A DNA stretch of 64,000 nucleotides from Acidobacteriota bacterium (GCA_017307505.1 JAFKEE010000029.1:1-64000); one strand, 5' to 3'. Positions 7,473 through 17,547 are shown, counted from the stretch's first letter. Notes: generated by a model not told the origin, from the sequence alone. Made by a program: numbers and translations.

Positions 7473-10400
7473 TCAGCGGGATCCGGAGGGGTTCGAGTTG
7501 GTGCGGCCTGGCGGAACACGGCGGCGTAGTTCGTCGAAGAAATTGGTGATGACATTGATCGTGCGGACGGGTTCCAGCAGGTCTTTGTTCTGGAGCATGA
7601 GGAAGCGCTGGCCGTCGTTGGTTATGTCGAAGCCGAGGCCGGGGACATCGGGGAATGGGCCTTCAAAAAGGAGTTGGGGTGCGTCCGAGCGGAAGTCGGG
7701 ACTGAGTGTCACCTTGACGGAGTACATTTGCCTGCCCAGCAGGTAGAGGATCTCGGGCGCACCAGGATTCCAGACAGGTTCCCGGCCCCCATTCATAGTG
7801 ACGCGGTGGATGGCGCCGGGTTTAGGGTAGGAGGTCACGTAAACTTCGTAGCGGCCGGATTCATCGGATGAATACAGCATCCATCTGCCGTCAGAGGAAA
7901 TCTGCCCGAAGCCCTCGCCGAATGGATTCCGCAAGAAGATGCGGCGCTGCTCCGGATGCGGACGGCCGGTGGCGTCCAGGGGGATGAGGTAGATGTCGAA
8001 ACTGGTTCCGGAGGAGGGGCCGAAGACGGCCAGGACGGAGCCGTCGGGGGAGAAAGACATGGGGTACAAATAGTCCGGGCCTGTTTCGCTTCTGGACCAA
8101 AGCAATTCCGGCGCCGTTGCCCCATCGACCGGAATCCACATCAGGTCCCATTTGGAATCGTGCACCTGACAGTAGATGATGTGCCGCCCATCCGGCGTCC
8201 AGCGGGGATAGATATCTACCGACGGCGGGCCTGCTGAAACGCGTGGTGTGAGACGCACATTCGTTCCGGTCTGGAGATCATGAATCCAGATGATCATTTC
8301 AGTCACTCGAGCCTGGCCAGCGAGCGTGAGAGCAAGATACCGACCATCCGGAGAAAGGTCGAAGGCGGCGTGTATGCCATCCGGCAGACCAATGTTTTGT
8401 CTCCTGCCCTTGCGATCGACCCAGACGAAGGATGTAGCCATCTGGGGTTTGCCAGGGACGTAGACCAGCGTGCCCTCGCGGGATAAAGAGAATTGGGCAA
8501 CGCCGTACACACCTGTTCGAAGGTCGTCCGACATCGAAACGGCGGGCCCGGTCACCTCCGCCTGATCTTCCCGGAAGGGAGCGGCCATCAAGGCACCGGC
8601 AATAGCGAAAAGCAGGTGGCCGGTGGGTACGTAGCGGGCAGCATACCCCTGCAGGAGGATCCTTGGAGCCTTGTTGGGCTCAAAGAGCAGGGTGTCGAGA
8701 TCGCGGGTGGCGAGCAGACGGCGGCCTCCATTGATGGGCTCCGGCATGAAGTGAGGGCCATTCGTTACCGCCTGGACGGGACCGCCATCCGCTGAAATCT
8801 TCTTGATGCCTTCCCCTTCGTAGCGGCTGAAGTAAATGAAATTATCAGAGCTCCAGGTGGCTCCCCAAGGATTTGGCGCGTCCGCAAGGTCGTACGCCGG
8901 TCCGCCACTCACCGAGATGCGTTTCAGTTTTCCCTGAGCGAAGAAGCCCAGTGCGTCGCCGCGAGGTGAGAAGAACGGAGTATGACCGCCCTCGGTGCCC
9001 GGCAGGGGGGTGACTTTCGAAGTACTCATATCGCGCAGGCAGATGCGGGTGCCGCCGTCCATTTGCGCTACATAGGCCAATTGGGCTCCGTCGGGGGACA
9101 AGGCAAGAGCCGGACAGTCACTGGAGGGCGAGACCACGCCAGCCGCAGCGAGAGGGGCTTCGGGTGGAAGCGATATCGTGAGCCGCTGGGACGGCTTGAG
9201 TGAAGCAGAGTTGGAGGAATCTCTAAAGGCGAGTATGGCTCCGAGGGAGAGTCCGACCATAACCAGCAGGCTCACCGAGACAGTCAACCAGCCCCAGCGA
9301 GGTCCAGCGAGTACTGCACTGCGGCCCGCCGCCTCGGAGTGACCTTCCAGCAGGGCCAGCAGATCCTGGACAGACTGGAACCGATTGCCGGGCTCCTTCT
9401 CGAGGCAGCGCATCACGATGCGAGCCAGACCCGGTCGAATGCCAGGGAGAGGGGGCGGGTCTTCCTGGAGGATTGCGTTCATGATTTCACCGGCTTTTGC
9501 CCCCAAAAAGGGACATCGCCCGCTCAGGAGTTCGTACAGCACGCAGCCCAGGCTGAAGATGTCGGAGCGATGATCGACTTTATCGCCTCGTACCTGTTCG
9601 GGTGACATGTAGGATACGGTGCCCAGGACGATGCCGGAGGTGGTGAGGTCGAGTTGGGCTTGCGGCGAGGCGTCCGCACCGAGCACGGGGCGCCGATAGA
9701 ATTTCGCCAGGCCGAAGTCCAGAATTTTGACGTGTCCATCGTGTGTGAGGAACAGGTTTTCCGGTTTGATGTCGCGGTGGACAATTCCTTTGCAGTGAGC
9801 GGCGGCCAGTCCGGCAGCCACTTGCCGGGCAGTGTGGAAGAACTCCGCTTCGGCCAGGCGGCCGCGCGCGAGCCTGTGGCGCAAGGTTTCTCCTTCCAGA
9901 TGCTCCATGGCGAGAAAGACCTGACCAGCCTCCTCCCCCAGTTCATAGAGGGTGCAGATGGCGGGGTGGTTCAACGCCGCGATCATGCGGGCTTCGCGTT
10001 GGAGCCTGTCGAGCGAGGGCGGGTGGGCAGCCAACTCGGCGGGCAGGAATTTCAGGGCGACAGAACGGCCGAGGGAGAGATCCTCAGCCAGGTAGACAAT
10101 CCCCATCGCGCCCCGGCCAATGGGCGCGAGGATCCGGTAATGGGAAATCTGACTGATCTGATCGGGAGGAGCCGGCAGCGGGCCGGCGATGCGTTCGACT
10201 CTACCGATGAAGCGGTAGCCCTTTCGGGGCAAGGTTTCGATAAATCGCGGTGAGGCGGCGGAGTCGGACAGTGCATCCCGTAAGCGCTTTGCGGCGGAAT
10301 TGACGCTGTGCTCGAACTCGACGACCGTTCCGTCGGGCCAGAGCTGGGCCTGGATCTCCTCGCGAGTGATGACTTCGCCCGGCCGCTCCAGCAAGAGGGC

Positions 10401-10523
10401 CAGCACGGCCAAGGACTGATCGGGCACCCGGAGTCGCGTTTTCCCTTTCCGCAGTTCGCGCAGGGAAGTGTCGAACTCGAACGCGCCAAACCGGACTACA
10501 CCGGCGGCGCCGGCGGAGGCCAT
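7473..10523 (-). CDS. Winged-helix/Ser-Thr kinase/TolB-like propeller signalling protein
   Basis: 1016 residues with three modules. Residues 10-110 are an OmpR/CadC-type winged helix ([20 protein letters not shown], then [12 protein letters not shown]). Residues 128-395 are a Hanks-type kinase: GRGAMG (136-141), ATP Lys in ALKFL (158), HRD (249-251), DFG (269-271), MSPE (306-309); all catalytic residues are present. One membrane helix lies near 410-432. The outer part is a WD40/PD40 propeller with repeated SPDG motifs and reads like TolB. DNA-binding and kinase domains are cytoplasmic and the propeller periplasmic, so one chain could link an envelope signal to phosphorylation and transcription. 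The kinase-propeller arrangement is common in acidobacteria; the added winged helix makes it a CadC-like variant. ATG at 10523 starts directly before the winged helix. Confidence 0.9.
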   Translation of the reverse strand: MASAGAAGVVRFGAFEFDTSLRELRKGKTRLRVPDQSLAVLALLLERPGEVITREEIQAQLWPDGTVVEFEHSVNSAAKRLRDALSDSAASPRFIETLPRKGYRFIGRVERIAGPLPAPPDQISQISHYRILAPIGRGAMGIVYLAEDLSLGRSVALKFLPAELAAHPPSLDRLQREARMIAALNHPAICTLYELGEEAGQVFLAMEHLEGETLRHRLARGRLAEAEFFHTARQVAAGLAAAHCKGIVHRDIKPENLFLTHDGHVKILDFGLAKFYRRPVLGADASPQAQLDLTTSGIVLGTVSYMSPEQVRGDKVDHRSDIFSLGCVLYELLSGRCPFLGAKAGEIMNAILQEDPPPLPGIRPGLARIVMRCLEKEPGNRFQSVQDLLALLEGHSEAAGRSAVLAGPRWGWLTVSVSLLVMVGLSLGAILAFRDSSNSASLKPSQRLTISLPPEAPLAAAGVVSPSSDCPALALSPDGAQLAYVAQMDGGTRICLRDMSTSKVTPLPGTEGGHTPFFSPRGDALGFFAQGKLKRISVSGGPAYDLADAPNPWGATWSSDNFIYFSRYEGEGIKKISADGGPVQAVTNGPHFMPEPINGGRRLLATRDLDTLLFEPNKAPRILLQGYAARYVPTGHLLFAIAGALMAAPFREDQAEVTGPAVSMSDDLRTGVYGVAQFSLSREGTLVYVPGKPQMATSFVWVDRKGRRQNIGLPDGIHAAFDLSPDGRYLALTLAGQARVTEMIIWIHDLQTGTNVRLTPRVSAGPPSVDIYPRWTPDGRHIIYCQVHDSKWDLMWIPVDGATAPELLWSRSETGPDYLYPMSFSPDGSVLAVFGPSSGTSFDIYLIPLDATGRPHPEQRRIFLRNPFGEGFGQISSDGRWMLYSSDESGRYEVYVTSYPKPGAIHRVTMNGGREPVWNPGAPEILYLLGRQMYSVKVTLSPDFRSDAPQLLFEGPFPDVPGLGFDITNDGQRFLMLQNKDLLEPVRTINVITNFFDELRRRVPPGRTNSNPSGSR

Positions 10524-11086
10524 ATTTGCCAGATCGAGCGTAACACAGATTTTTAGATCTGAATAGCTTGTTTAATCGTTTACAACAGTTTACACCGTTA
10601 CCTCCAAATGGGGTCAGATTTCGGTTCGTTGTATCGATTTGCAGCAGAAGATACCCCAATCTGTTCCCATGCAAACTGATGCTGTCTCAGTCTGGATCGC
10701 GCCCAGGATTGCGTGCCTGGAACTGACCATGCCATGGATGGCAAAACCGGTGAAAACGGAGTTGGACGGGCTGTCCATGATGCGGGCGGAGGTCCATGGA
10801 CGGGACGCCAGCCGGGAAGCGGGGCGATAGAAGTGCCGGCCGAGCGGATTCCTCGCGATACCAGTCGTCGAATTCCGACGGAGTTCTCCAGTAGGCGGCG
10901 GGCCTGGTGGCTGGGGGTTCGCAGGCAGAAATGGGAAGGGCCTGGTGAATCCGCCCGGCGAGAGGGAAAGTGTCTTGCCGGCGAAGAAGCGGATCGTTTT
11001 GATCGGGATAGGCTGTGACTCAATTGTGAGGAGCGTTCCACAGAGATTGCATCGCATTTCCCGGGGTACCGGTCCAGGGTCGGACC
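10524..11086. other. 563-bp divergent intergenic region, no gene supported
   Basis: This separates the kinase gene from the protease gene. The part next to the kinase is A/T-rich for this genome and has two similar stretches, GTTTACAACAG and GTTTACACC, plus a CAGAT/ATCTG inverted repeat, so it may hold the kinase promoter. Minus-strand open frames across 10598-11108 have Pro/Arg/Ser-heavy composition and no recognisable domain, so they were not called. Confidence 0.5.
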
Positions 11087-11860
11087 ATGAAAACCCTAAC
11101 CAGTTCAACCTGGATTGTGGCGCTAGGGTTGGCTATGCAGTCCTCCTTTGCCGCCGCGCCAAAGACGGGACGAGGGAATCTCGAGGATTTGACGCTGATT
11201 GTCACGGACACGGTGAATCTGGCGCCTGTGGAGGCGGCGGCGATGCGGAGGATTGTCAGCTTATGGATGCGGTATTCAGGGGTCCGCGTGAAGTGGGAGT
11301 GGCGGGACCCGACGATCGCTTACGTTGTGGTAACGACTGAGCGTGCTTTCCGCCAAGCGCCTGAACTGGAGATCCTGATCGCGGCGCGGAAACCCGCGGT
11401 TTACTGCAGGAATCAGCTCGTGTTGGGTGTGACGACAATCGGGACCCGCCGGGCCTCGCTGTACCTTGCGGAAATCCAGTTCCTCGACCGTTCTGTGGAG
11501 ATTGGTGTCGGCAACCTGATGGGGTTGGTAGCAGTGCACGAGATCGGGCATATGTTGATCGGGCAGTCGCATACTTTATGCGGCGCCATGGCTCCGAAGT
11601 GGGGCAAAGCAGAAGTGGAGCACCTGATGAAGCTTCGAGTGCCGTTTTCCGACGCTCAGTCGAAGCTGATCCGGGAGGAGATCCGGCGAATGGGACTCCA
11701 ACTGGCGCAACACCGGCCAGCGACTGCCAAGCCTGAGATGCTGGCCGAAGGAGTTGTGGAGAGCGCCGGCGGTGAGAATCAGAAATCAGTTGAGACGAGC
11801 GTGACGCCGCCCGGAGCGATCGAACCCCGGGTGGCGATGCCCCTCACCGGAAAGCACTGA
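11087..11860 (+). CDS. Small exported metzincin-like metalloprotease
   Basis: 257 residues. The N-terminus (STWIVALGLAMQSSFAAA) is a Sec signal. Residues 150-165 read HEIGHMLIGQSHTLC: His151, Glu152 and His155 form a zinc HExxH, with His162 as probable third ligand. The spacing HExxH-x6-H is one residue longer than the textbook HExxHxxGxxH of matrixins, a form I associate with acidobacterial proteins having HEIGH followed by a later His-Ser. A Met-containing turn (CGAMAP) follows closely. Expected role: secreted or periplasmic peptidase. No partner gene is adjacent. The Gln/Pro-rich tail after residue 205 looks disordered. Confidence 0.65.
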   Translation: MKTLTSSTWIVALGLAMQSSFAAAPKTGRGNLEDLTLIVTDTVNLAPVEAAAMRRIVSLWMRYSGVRVKWEWRDPTIAYVVVTTERAFRQAPELEILIAARKPAVYCRNQLVLGVTTIGTRRASLYLAEIQFLDRSVEIGVGNLMGLVAVHEIGHMLIGQSHTLCGAMAPKWGKAEVEHLMKLRVPFSDAQSKLIREEIRRMGLQLAQHRPATAKPEMLAEGVVESAGGENQKSVETSVTPPGAIEPRVAMPLTGKH

Positions 11861-12098
11861 AGATTGCAGGGGCAAGACGGCAGGAGTGTCTGTGGTGGTG
11901 GCGGTGGGGTGCTTGCCTCCGAGCATTCGGCTTGGGGCGGGCGGCGACGTGCTTGCGGACGTGCATGGTCCGCGGTGCGTTGGGAACCCGTTCCAATCCA
12001 TCTGAGAAACCAGGCCCAAGGGTGCGAGGCACGGGCTGGTTTCGCGCGCATTGCCGGGCTGGCTGCATGTCGCTGGCGAATCAGGATTTCGTTACGGC

Positions 12099-12272
12099 TC
12101 AGGCGTTCTCAATGGGCAATTTGCTCTTGATGCCCATCAGCAGATGCACCGCTAATGGGACTTCGTCCGGGTGCGTGGCACACCACTCGATGATGCGCTC
12201 GAGTTTGAGGCTATCGTCGGCTATGGCGCTGATTTCCATCAGCTCAGTTTCGATGGTCTCGGTGTCTCTCAT
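12099..12272 (-). CDS. Small conserved-looking hypothetical protein (57 residues)
   Basis: 57 residues, not recognised. The composition is acidic and helical (TIETELMEISAIADD, LKLERIIEWCATHPDE, LAVHLLMGIKSKL), unlike the Arg/Pro/Ser-rich shadow frames of this GC-rich DNA, which is the main reason for calling it. The ATG at 12272 has GGAAG four bases upstream; a start at 12293 adds seven residues but lacks a ribosome binding site. It sits alone upstream of the DMT transporter gene on the same strand. It could be a helical regulatory or antitoxin-like protein, but nothing shows that. Confidence 0.5.
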   Translation of the reverse strand: MRDTETIETELMEISAIADDSLKLERIIEWCATHPDEVPLAVHLLMGIKSKLPIENA

Positions 12273-12331
12273 GGCACTTCCAGCGTTGCACATGCGGATG
12301 TCGAATAGGGGGGCACAGGGGACCGGCGGAG

Positions 12332-13246
12332 CTAGCGTTTCAGGGAAGCGGGCAGGCTGGCACGGCGAATCAGAATGGCTCCGGCTAAAGAGACGGCGCC
12401 ACCGCAGAGGGAGAGAAAGGCGACTCGCTCGCCACGAACCAGAACGCCGAGGAGGAGAGCGACTCCGGGAATCAGAAAGGTGGAGGCTGAGGCCCGCGTG
12501 GCGCCGATGCGTCCGGCCGCCACGGCCAGCAGGATGTAGGCGATGCCCGTGCCGAAGATGCCGAGGGCGAGGAGGGAGAACAGGGAGGGCAGGGTCCAGT
12601 GAGCGGCGCGCAGAGCAGGCACGCCCAGTGGAGCGGTGAGCAGGGCTGCGAAGCCGACCGCGCGCCAGATGACGGGGAGCGCACCGTTGCGCTGCTGCAG
12701 GGGCCGGGCAAGATTGATGGAAAAACCGTAGCTGATGACCGCGATGAGAATGAGGAGGACTCCGGTCGCCTGATTGCTGCCCTCGCCAAGGCTAGGTATG
12801 GCGACCAGAATGGTTCCTGCAAAGCCGACGGCGAGGCCGATGAGGACGGGGCGCGGCGGGAGGCTGCGCGCGAGGAGGCTGGCCACGGCCGCGGCGAACA
12901 GGGGTGTGGCTCCGTTGAGCATGCCGGTGAGGGCAGATGATACGCGCTGTTCGGCGAAGGGAAAGAGGCTGAGTGGGAAGGCCATCCAGATGATGCCGAG
13001 AAGGGCAACGCGGCCCCAGTCGGCGCGGGCCACGGGCCGGCGGACTCCGGGGAAGAGGGAGAGGGTCAGAAAGCCGATGACCAGGCGGGTGAAGGTGATG
13101 CCATTGGGCGGCAGGCTCTCGAGTCCCTGTGCGATGAAGAGGAACGAAGCGCCCCAGATGAGCCCCGGCAGCAGAAGGAGGGTCCAATCCAGGAGGTTTG
13201 AAACGGAGTGATGTTCGGACGAGGGAGTGGCGGGGCCAGCCGTCAT
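12332..13246 (-). CDS. EamA/DMT-family drug/metabolite transporter
   Basis: 304 residues, almost all hydrophobic, with about ten membrane segments in two similar halves of five, as in EamA (DUF6) transporters. Typical motifs are visible: PGLIWGASFLFIAQGL in helix 1, FTRLVIGFLTL in helix 2, ALTGMLNGATPLFAA in helix 4, and in the second half YGFSINLARPL and ASTFLIPGVALLLG. Inner-membrane exporter of small metabolites or amino acids; the substrate is not predictable. The short hydrophilic N-terminus (residues 1-18) is His/Ser-rich. No obvious operon partner. Confidence 0.88.
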   Translation of the reverse strand: MTAGPATPSSEHHSVSNLLDWTLLLLPGLIWGASFLFIAQGLESLPPNGITFTRLVIGFLTLSLFPGVRRPVARADWGRVALLGIIWMAFPLSLFPFAEQRVSSALTGMLNGATPLFAAAVASLLARSLPPRPVLIGLAVGFAGTILVAIPSLGEGSNQATGVLLILIAVISYGFSINLARPLQQRNGALPVIWRAVGFAALLTAPLGVPALRAAHWTLPSLFSLLALGIFGTGIAYILLAVAAGRIGATRASASTFLIPGVALLLGVLVRGERVAFLSLCGGAVSLAGAILIRRASLPASLKR

Positions 13247-13329
13247 CTACTTATGGTCGCGTACGGGCGGCGAATGGACAACTTTCCGGGTGAGTCCTGG
13301 TATGGAGAGGGACGCAATTCTGCCGGCTG

Positions 13330-14826
13330 TCAGAGGTTGGGACGCGATTTGCGGGTGGCGTCGGGTTGACTCTGTCCAGGCTGACGCAGATGGAGAAGCC
13401 GGGGTGTGGTTCCGGATGGCTGCGGTCTGATGCGGGACAGGGTTTGCCGCCAGTCCGCGGCAGAGAATGCGCGCTCGAATTCCGCGACGTTGGCTGCGTA
13501 GCGCGTCAGTAACTCTTTTTTGAGGGGTGCCTCGGCGAACGAAAATTCCAGGCTCCAGCGACCGATCTGAACGACCTCATCCCAGGAAAGGTCGAAGAGT
13601 GAAATCGCGGCGAAGTACTCGTCGGTGAGGTTGGAGTCCATGACACCGCGGTCGTCGGTGTTCAGGCAGACGGGGATGCCCTGGCGGAGGTACGTGGGGA
13701 ACGGGTGGCGGCGGAGGTCGGAGACATAGCCGAGCGCGAGATTGCTGGTGAGGCTGACTTCGACGAGGCGGCGGCCTTCGCGGAGAATCTTCATTGCTTC
13801 GGGATCGAGGTAGGCGTTGGTGCCGTGTCCGATGCGTTCGGCGCCGAGGTGCAGGGTGTCGAGCACGTGGGAATCGGCCTGGCTGCTCTCGCCGGCGTGG
13901 AGGCTCAAGTGGACGCTGGGGTAGTTCTGGCGCAACTGGCGGAGGGCTGTGGCGAACCGGGCAGGGCGGCCATCGGGATTGTCCTCCCGACCGACGAGAT
14001 TCACGCCGACCCAGAGGTCGCGATTGCGCTGGACAAAGGCGAAGCCGTCGCGGAGGTCGTTCTCCGCCCCGGGCAGGAAGCGCAGGGCGGAGACCTGCAT
14101 GCGCACGGGAATCCGGGTGGCGAGAGAGTCCTGGCGGGCGAGCCGGCTCCGTATGGCGGCGGCGCCCTGGTCTTCCGTCAGGCCGTGAAATTCGCGCGGG
14201 TCGAGTTGAGTTTCGAGGTAAAGGGCGTTTTCCGACTGAAGCTGCGTTTGCGCAATGACAAGGGCATCGCCCATCAATTTGGGGTCGCGTTCCAGATCAC
14301 CGAGCCGGCGAACGAGGCGGTCGAAGAACTCGTCCCTGGATTCCGTGGGATCGAGCGTGAGGGCAGCGAGCCAAGCCTTGCGCTGGGGTTCCGTGAGAGC
14401 AGAAACAGGAGTGAAATCGCGCTGCGCGCAGGCAGAGAGTTTCTTTACGGAATCGGGGCGGAGAGTGAGCCACTGAAATGCCTCCGACTCGCCGCAGGAG
14501 CTCAGTTTCGTGCGGGTGAGGTAGCCGTGACGGGCGGCGCCTTCGAGCCAGAAGGACATCGGGATGGAGTACTCGTGGTGGTTGTGGAGATCGCCGCCTT
14601 TGGGGAGGGCCCAGATGAGGCGGTAGAGGTCCTGGTTGGAGAGGGTGGATTTGAGGTGGCGCCAGTGAGGCTCGAAGGAATCGGAGGCGGAGGCAGGAGG
14701 TATGGCGAACAGGACACCCAAGGCAAAGATGATCCCAGCAGTCAAAGGTGAGCGGGACACCCGGCTTGAACCGGTAGCCGGCTGAGAATTCCCATGAAAC
14801 GGGCTCTTTTGCGCTCGACGCGGCAT
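13330..14826 (-). CDS. Exported adenosine deaminase-family enzyme
   Basis: 498 residues. A basic N-terminus followed by a hydrophobic stretch and Ala-x-Ala (LTAGIIFALGVLFAIPPASA) marks a signal peptide or anchor. The catalytic signature is complete: zinc HxH in DLHNHHEYS, the LHAGES motif, RIGHGT with the catalytic His, and NTDDRGV with the metal Asp pair. Length and the pre-barrel region (HLKSTLSNQDLYRLIWALPK) fit the long, secreted adenosine-deaminase-related group (ADGF-like) rather than cytosolic Add. Expected reaction: adenosine or a related purine to inosine plus ammonia outside the cytoplasm, as purine scavenging. ATG 14826 follows a promoter at the right distance; upstream extension to 15015 is not protein-like. 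Confidence 0.85.
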   Translation of the reverse strand: MPRRAQKSPFHGNSQPATGSSRVSRSPLTAGIIFALGVLFAIPPASASDSFEPHWRHLKSTLSNQDLYRLIWALPKGGDLHNHHEYSIPMSFWLEGAARHGYLTRTKLSSCGESEAFQWLTLRPDSVKKLSACAQRDFTPVSALTEPQRKAWLAALTLDPTESRDEFFDRLVRRLGDLERDPKLMGDALVIAQTQLQSENALYLETQLDPREFHGLTEDQGAAAIRSRLARQDSLATRIPVRMQVSALRFLPGAENDLRDGFAFVQRNRDLWVGVNLVGREDNPDGRPARFATALRQLRQNYPSVHLSLHAGESSQADSHVLDTLHLGAERIGHGTNAYLDPEAMKILREGRRLVEVSLTSNLALGYVSDLRRHPFPTYLRQGIPVCLNTDDRGVMDSNLTDEYFAAISLFDLSWDEVVQIGRWSLEFSFAEAPLKKELLTRYAANVAEFERAFSAADWRQTLSRIRPQPSGTTPRLLHLRQPGQSQPDATRKSRPNL

Positions 14827-14838
14827 AGTACAGTGATC

Positions 14839-14866
14839 AGCATAGCGAACCGGGGGAGATTGACCA
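14839..14866 (-). promoter_or_regulatory. Promoter of the adenosine deaminase gene
   Basis: On the minus strand TGGTCA (14866-14861), a 16-base spacer, then TATGCT (14844-14839). The -10 ends 12 bases before the ATG, so any leader would be very short. Confidence 0.45.
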
Positions 14867-15038
14867 CCGCACCGGATCGATTGCTGGTCACAAGCGGGCA
14901 AGGCGCTCGGTGATAAGATTCTGGTCGCCGATTTATTGAAGCTTGTTCTGGCGATGGTGAAACAGTTATGCGCCACCACGGCCAAGTTAAGGACGGGAAC
15001 CCTGAGTGCGGGCATTGTATTTGTGAATGCGAGGATCC

Positions 15039-16526
15039 ATGCAGAATCGACGTGAATTCCTGAAGACGGGCGCTTCCACTTTGGGCGCAGCTCCGCTGGC
15101 TGCCGCCGCTCAGCCCGCGGCCGCAGGCAAGAAGATGATTGGGATGCAGGTGGGCGCCGTCTCCTTTGTCGATGAAGGCACGGACCAGGTGCTCGATATC
15201 CTGCAACAGCGCGGGGCGGTCAATACTCTATTCCTCGCGACCTTCACCTATGGACGGGGCATCGCCGGCCGGCAAGTGCCCGGCCAACCACTGCCTGATC
15301 ACGGCAAGCAGGTGCATGACCTCGATTTCCATGGCGGCAACTACGGCGTGGTGCGGCCGCAATACTACAAGGACACCGGCATCCGGCCGGAAGCTACGCG
15401 GGCGCCGGATCATGGATCGCTGGATATTATCAGCGAAGTCCTGCCCAAGGCGAAGGCGCGCGGACTGAAAACGATTCTGTGGACTGAGGATGTCTGGCGG
15501 TACGACATTCCCGGGATTGAAAAGTTGCAGGAGGTCGACCTGTACGGCCGGAAGGTGCGTCGGATGTGTGTGAATAATCCGTACCACCGGAATTTCCTGA
15601 CTGGCCTGGTGGAGGATTACACAAGGTCGTATGACATCGACGGGATCATGTGGGGGTCGGAGCGGCATGGTGCGCTAGGCACGGCGCTGGGCGCGAATCA
15701 TGGCGGACGAGGGAGCGATCCGGGCTCGGTGGGCTGCTTCTGTGAGTTCTGCGAAAAAAAGGCCCGACAGGAAGGGAACGTCAAGATCGAGCGCGTGAAG
15801 GAAGGGTATAAGGAACTGGAACGGTTTGTCCGGGCGAGCCGGTCGGGCCAACGTCCGGTGGATGGCTACGAAGTGACCTTCTGGCGGATCCTGATGCGCT
15901 ATCCGGAGATCCTGGCCTGGGAGCAGTTCTGGCATGACGGTTTGCGTGAGATCTACGCCGCGATGTATGCGAAGGCGCACTCGATCAAACCGAGCATGCA
16001 GGTGGGCTGGCACATCTGGCACAACAACTCGTTCAGTCCCTTCTACCGGGCGCAGCAGGACCTGCAGCCGCTGTCGAAATGCTCCGACTTTCTGAAGATG
16101 GTGATGTATCACAACTGCGGCGGAGAGCGGATGGCGAGCTACATTGATAGTGTCACGGGGACGGTGTATGGAGATCTGCCGAAGCAGGAAGCGCTCGACT
16201 ACCATTACCGGGTGCTGAACTGCCGGGAGAGGAGCTATGAGCAGATCCCGTTCACGGGGTTCTCAGCGGATTATGTGCAGAGGGAAGCGCAGCGAGCCAT
16301 GGATGGGGCAGCCGGCACGAAGACGTTGATCTGGCCGGGCATCGACATTGATATTCCGACGGCAAAGAATCACAGCAAGAGCACTCCGCAGGGTACGAAA
16401 GATGCTGTGATGGCGGCTTTCCAGGCGGGTGTGCCGGGGGTCATTCTTTCCCGCAAGTACTCCGAGATGATGCTGGCGAACCTGAGTGGAGCTGGAGATG
16501 CGGTGCGGGAGATGAAGCTGGCCTAG
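15039..16526 (+). CDS. Tat-exported TIM-barrel-like protein, possibly glycosidase-related
   Basis: 495 residues with a Tat signal (NRREFLKTGASTLG, then an Ala-rich h-region). The body looks like a glycoside-hydrolase-type (beta/alpha)8 barrel without a recognised family: GLKTILWTEDVWRYD, YDIDGIMWGSERHG, then a cysteine pair in GCFCEFCEKKA which could bind metal, and SMQVGWHIWHNNSFSPF. Tat export with the CxFC pair fits a folded metalloprotein. A nearby ATG at 15027 is in frame, but 15039 has GAGG at the right spacing and puts RR at residues 4-5. It is divergent from the adenosine deaminase gene. I do not recognise a characterised homologue. Confidence 0.7.
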   Translation: MQNRREFLKTGASTLGAAPLAAAAQPAAAGKKMIGMQVGAVSFVDEGTDQVLDILQQRGAVNTLFLATFTYGRGIAGRQVPGQPLPDHGKQVHDLDFHGGNYGVVRPQYYKDTGIRPEATRAPDHGSLDIISEVLPKAKARGLKTILWTEDVWRYDIPGIEKLQEVDLYGRKVRRMCVNNPYHRNFLTGLVEDYTRSYDIDGIMWGSERHGALGTALGANHGGRGSDPGSVGCFCEFCEKKARQEGNVKIERVKEGYKELERFVRASRSGQRPVDGYEVTFWRILMRYPEILAWEQFWHDGLREIYAAMYAKAHSIKPSMQVGWHIWHNNSFSPFYRAQQDLQPLSKCSDFLKMVMYHNCGGERMASYIDSVTGTVYGDLPKQEALDYHYRVLNCRERSYEQIPFTGFSADYVQREAQRAMDGAAGTKTLIWPGIDIDIPTAKNHSKSTPQGTKDAVMAAFQAGVPGVILSRKYSEMMLANLSGAGDAVREMKLA

Positions 16527-16554
16527 GACTCTCCGGGCCGAGGCTAAAAACAAA

Positions 16555-16599
16555 GGCCATCAGAAACCAGCCGCGCTCTGCGACTCGTTCCTGATGGCC
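16555..16599. terminator. Inverted repeat between convergent genes
   Basis: Nine-base arms GGCCATCAG (16555-16563) and CTGATGGCC (16591-16599) with a 27-base loop between the stops of the convergent TIM-barrel and sulfotransferase genes. Likely bidirectional terminator; no clear T-tract. Confidence 0.55.
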
Positions 16600-16632
16600 C
16601 GGTAGAACGTAGCGATTCGCCGGCGAACGAGG

Positions 16633-17547
16633 TTATCCCCGGACACTCTCCAGCACCTGGCCGGTTGCCAGCCAGTGAGCGCATTCGGGGCCGAGTTCGG
16701 CCAGCGCCCGTGCTTCATACTCCGCCGATTCGGCCTCGGTGAGCGTATCGCGCCAGCGCCCGTTGGTGCCCTTATTGATGAAAGTCTTCGCGCCACCGAC
16801 CCAGGCGGCACCTCCCATGGGCACGACCTTTTCGCCGTGCTCCTTCATCCAGTCGAAGGTGCAGTGCTCCACGATGGTGTCCCACTTGCTTTCGTCGATG
16901 GGGATGTCCAGAAACGCAGCGATACGCCGCATCTCTTCAGGCATGTGCTTCTTGAGGACGTCGAAGTGCACCAGGAGAAGGTTCGGGAGATGACGGATAG
17001 CCCACCAGCTGCGGACATTCTCCCACAACGACCAATACGGGAATCCATCGCGATCCAGCCAGTCGCGCCAGTAGACACGGATGTCGTCCGGCGGCGGCCC
17101 CAGGGGCGGTCCGACCAAGCCCGGGCTCTTGTTCAGCGCATCGTACATGATCTCGTTGCCGTTACGGTGGTGGTTGTAGAGGCTCCACAAGACATCGCGG
17201 CCATCGCGGCCGATGTAGATGTATTTGGCCTTGGGAGAGTAGACAAGGGCTTCCACGGGAAGGTGAGTTTTCACGAACCGCCGGTGGGTCTGTTCTTCCA
17301 GGGCGGGCAGCTTTATCTCCTTGGGCGGAACGCGGAAGTCCACCCAGGGCGAGATCGACTGGGTGTCACGCTCCGTGTCGCCGCCGAAGAGCATCTGCGA
17401 AACAATCTGCTGCATCCAGGTTGTGCCGGACTTCGCGTAGGTGGAGATGATGATGTCGTCATCCCTGAATTTAAAGTCGTTCCAGACCGTGGAATCGATG
17501 TGCTGGTTGTGCATCTCCCTGGTCTTCTGAGGCCATGCAATTTGCAT
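16633..17547 (-). CDS. PAPS-dependent sulfotransferase
   Basis: 304 residues, cytosolic. The 5'-phosphosulfate loop YAKSGTTWMQQIV begins at residue 37, and the 3'-phosphate site appears as YIYIGRDGRDVLWSLYNH, the two PAPS-binding motifs of the Sulfotransfer_1 family. A catalytic His candidate is in FVKTHLPVEAL. The C-terminal WVGGAKTFINKGTNGRWRD matches the family's RKGxxGDW region. It moves sulfate from PAPS to a hydroxyl or amine acceptor (steroid, phenol or sugar-like); the acceptor is unknown. PAPS can come from the CysDNC genes at 25.8-29.1 kb. A strong AGGGGAG ribosome site lies 9 bases before the ATG. Confidence 0.9.
   Translation of the reverse strand: MQIAWPQKTREMHNQHIDSTVWNDFKFRDDDIIISTYAKSGTTWMQQIVSQMLFGGDTERDTQSISPWVDFRVPPKEIKLPALEEQTHRRFVKTHLPVEALVYSPKAKYIYIGRDGRDVLWSLYNHHRNGNEIMYDALNKSPGLVGPPLGPPPDDIRVYWRDWLDRDGFPYWSLWENVRSWWAIRHLPNLLLVHFDVLKKHMPEEMRRIAAFLDIPIDESKWDTIVEHCTFDWMKEHGEKVVPMGGAAWVGGAKTFINKGTNGRWRDTLTEAESAEYEARALAELGPECAHWLATGQVLESVRG

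Noticed and set aside
10598-11108. Minus-strand open frames in the intergenic region before the kinase
   Set aside because: Pro/Arg/Ser-rich, no domain, overlapping each other in different frames, and no ribosome site.
16555-16599. Riboswitch or RNA gene
   Set aside because: Only one simple stem between convergent stops; no further conserved structure is visible, so a terminator is the simpler reading.
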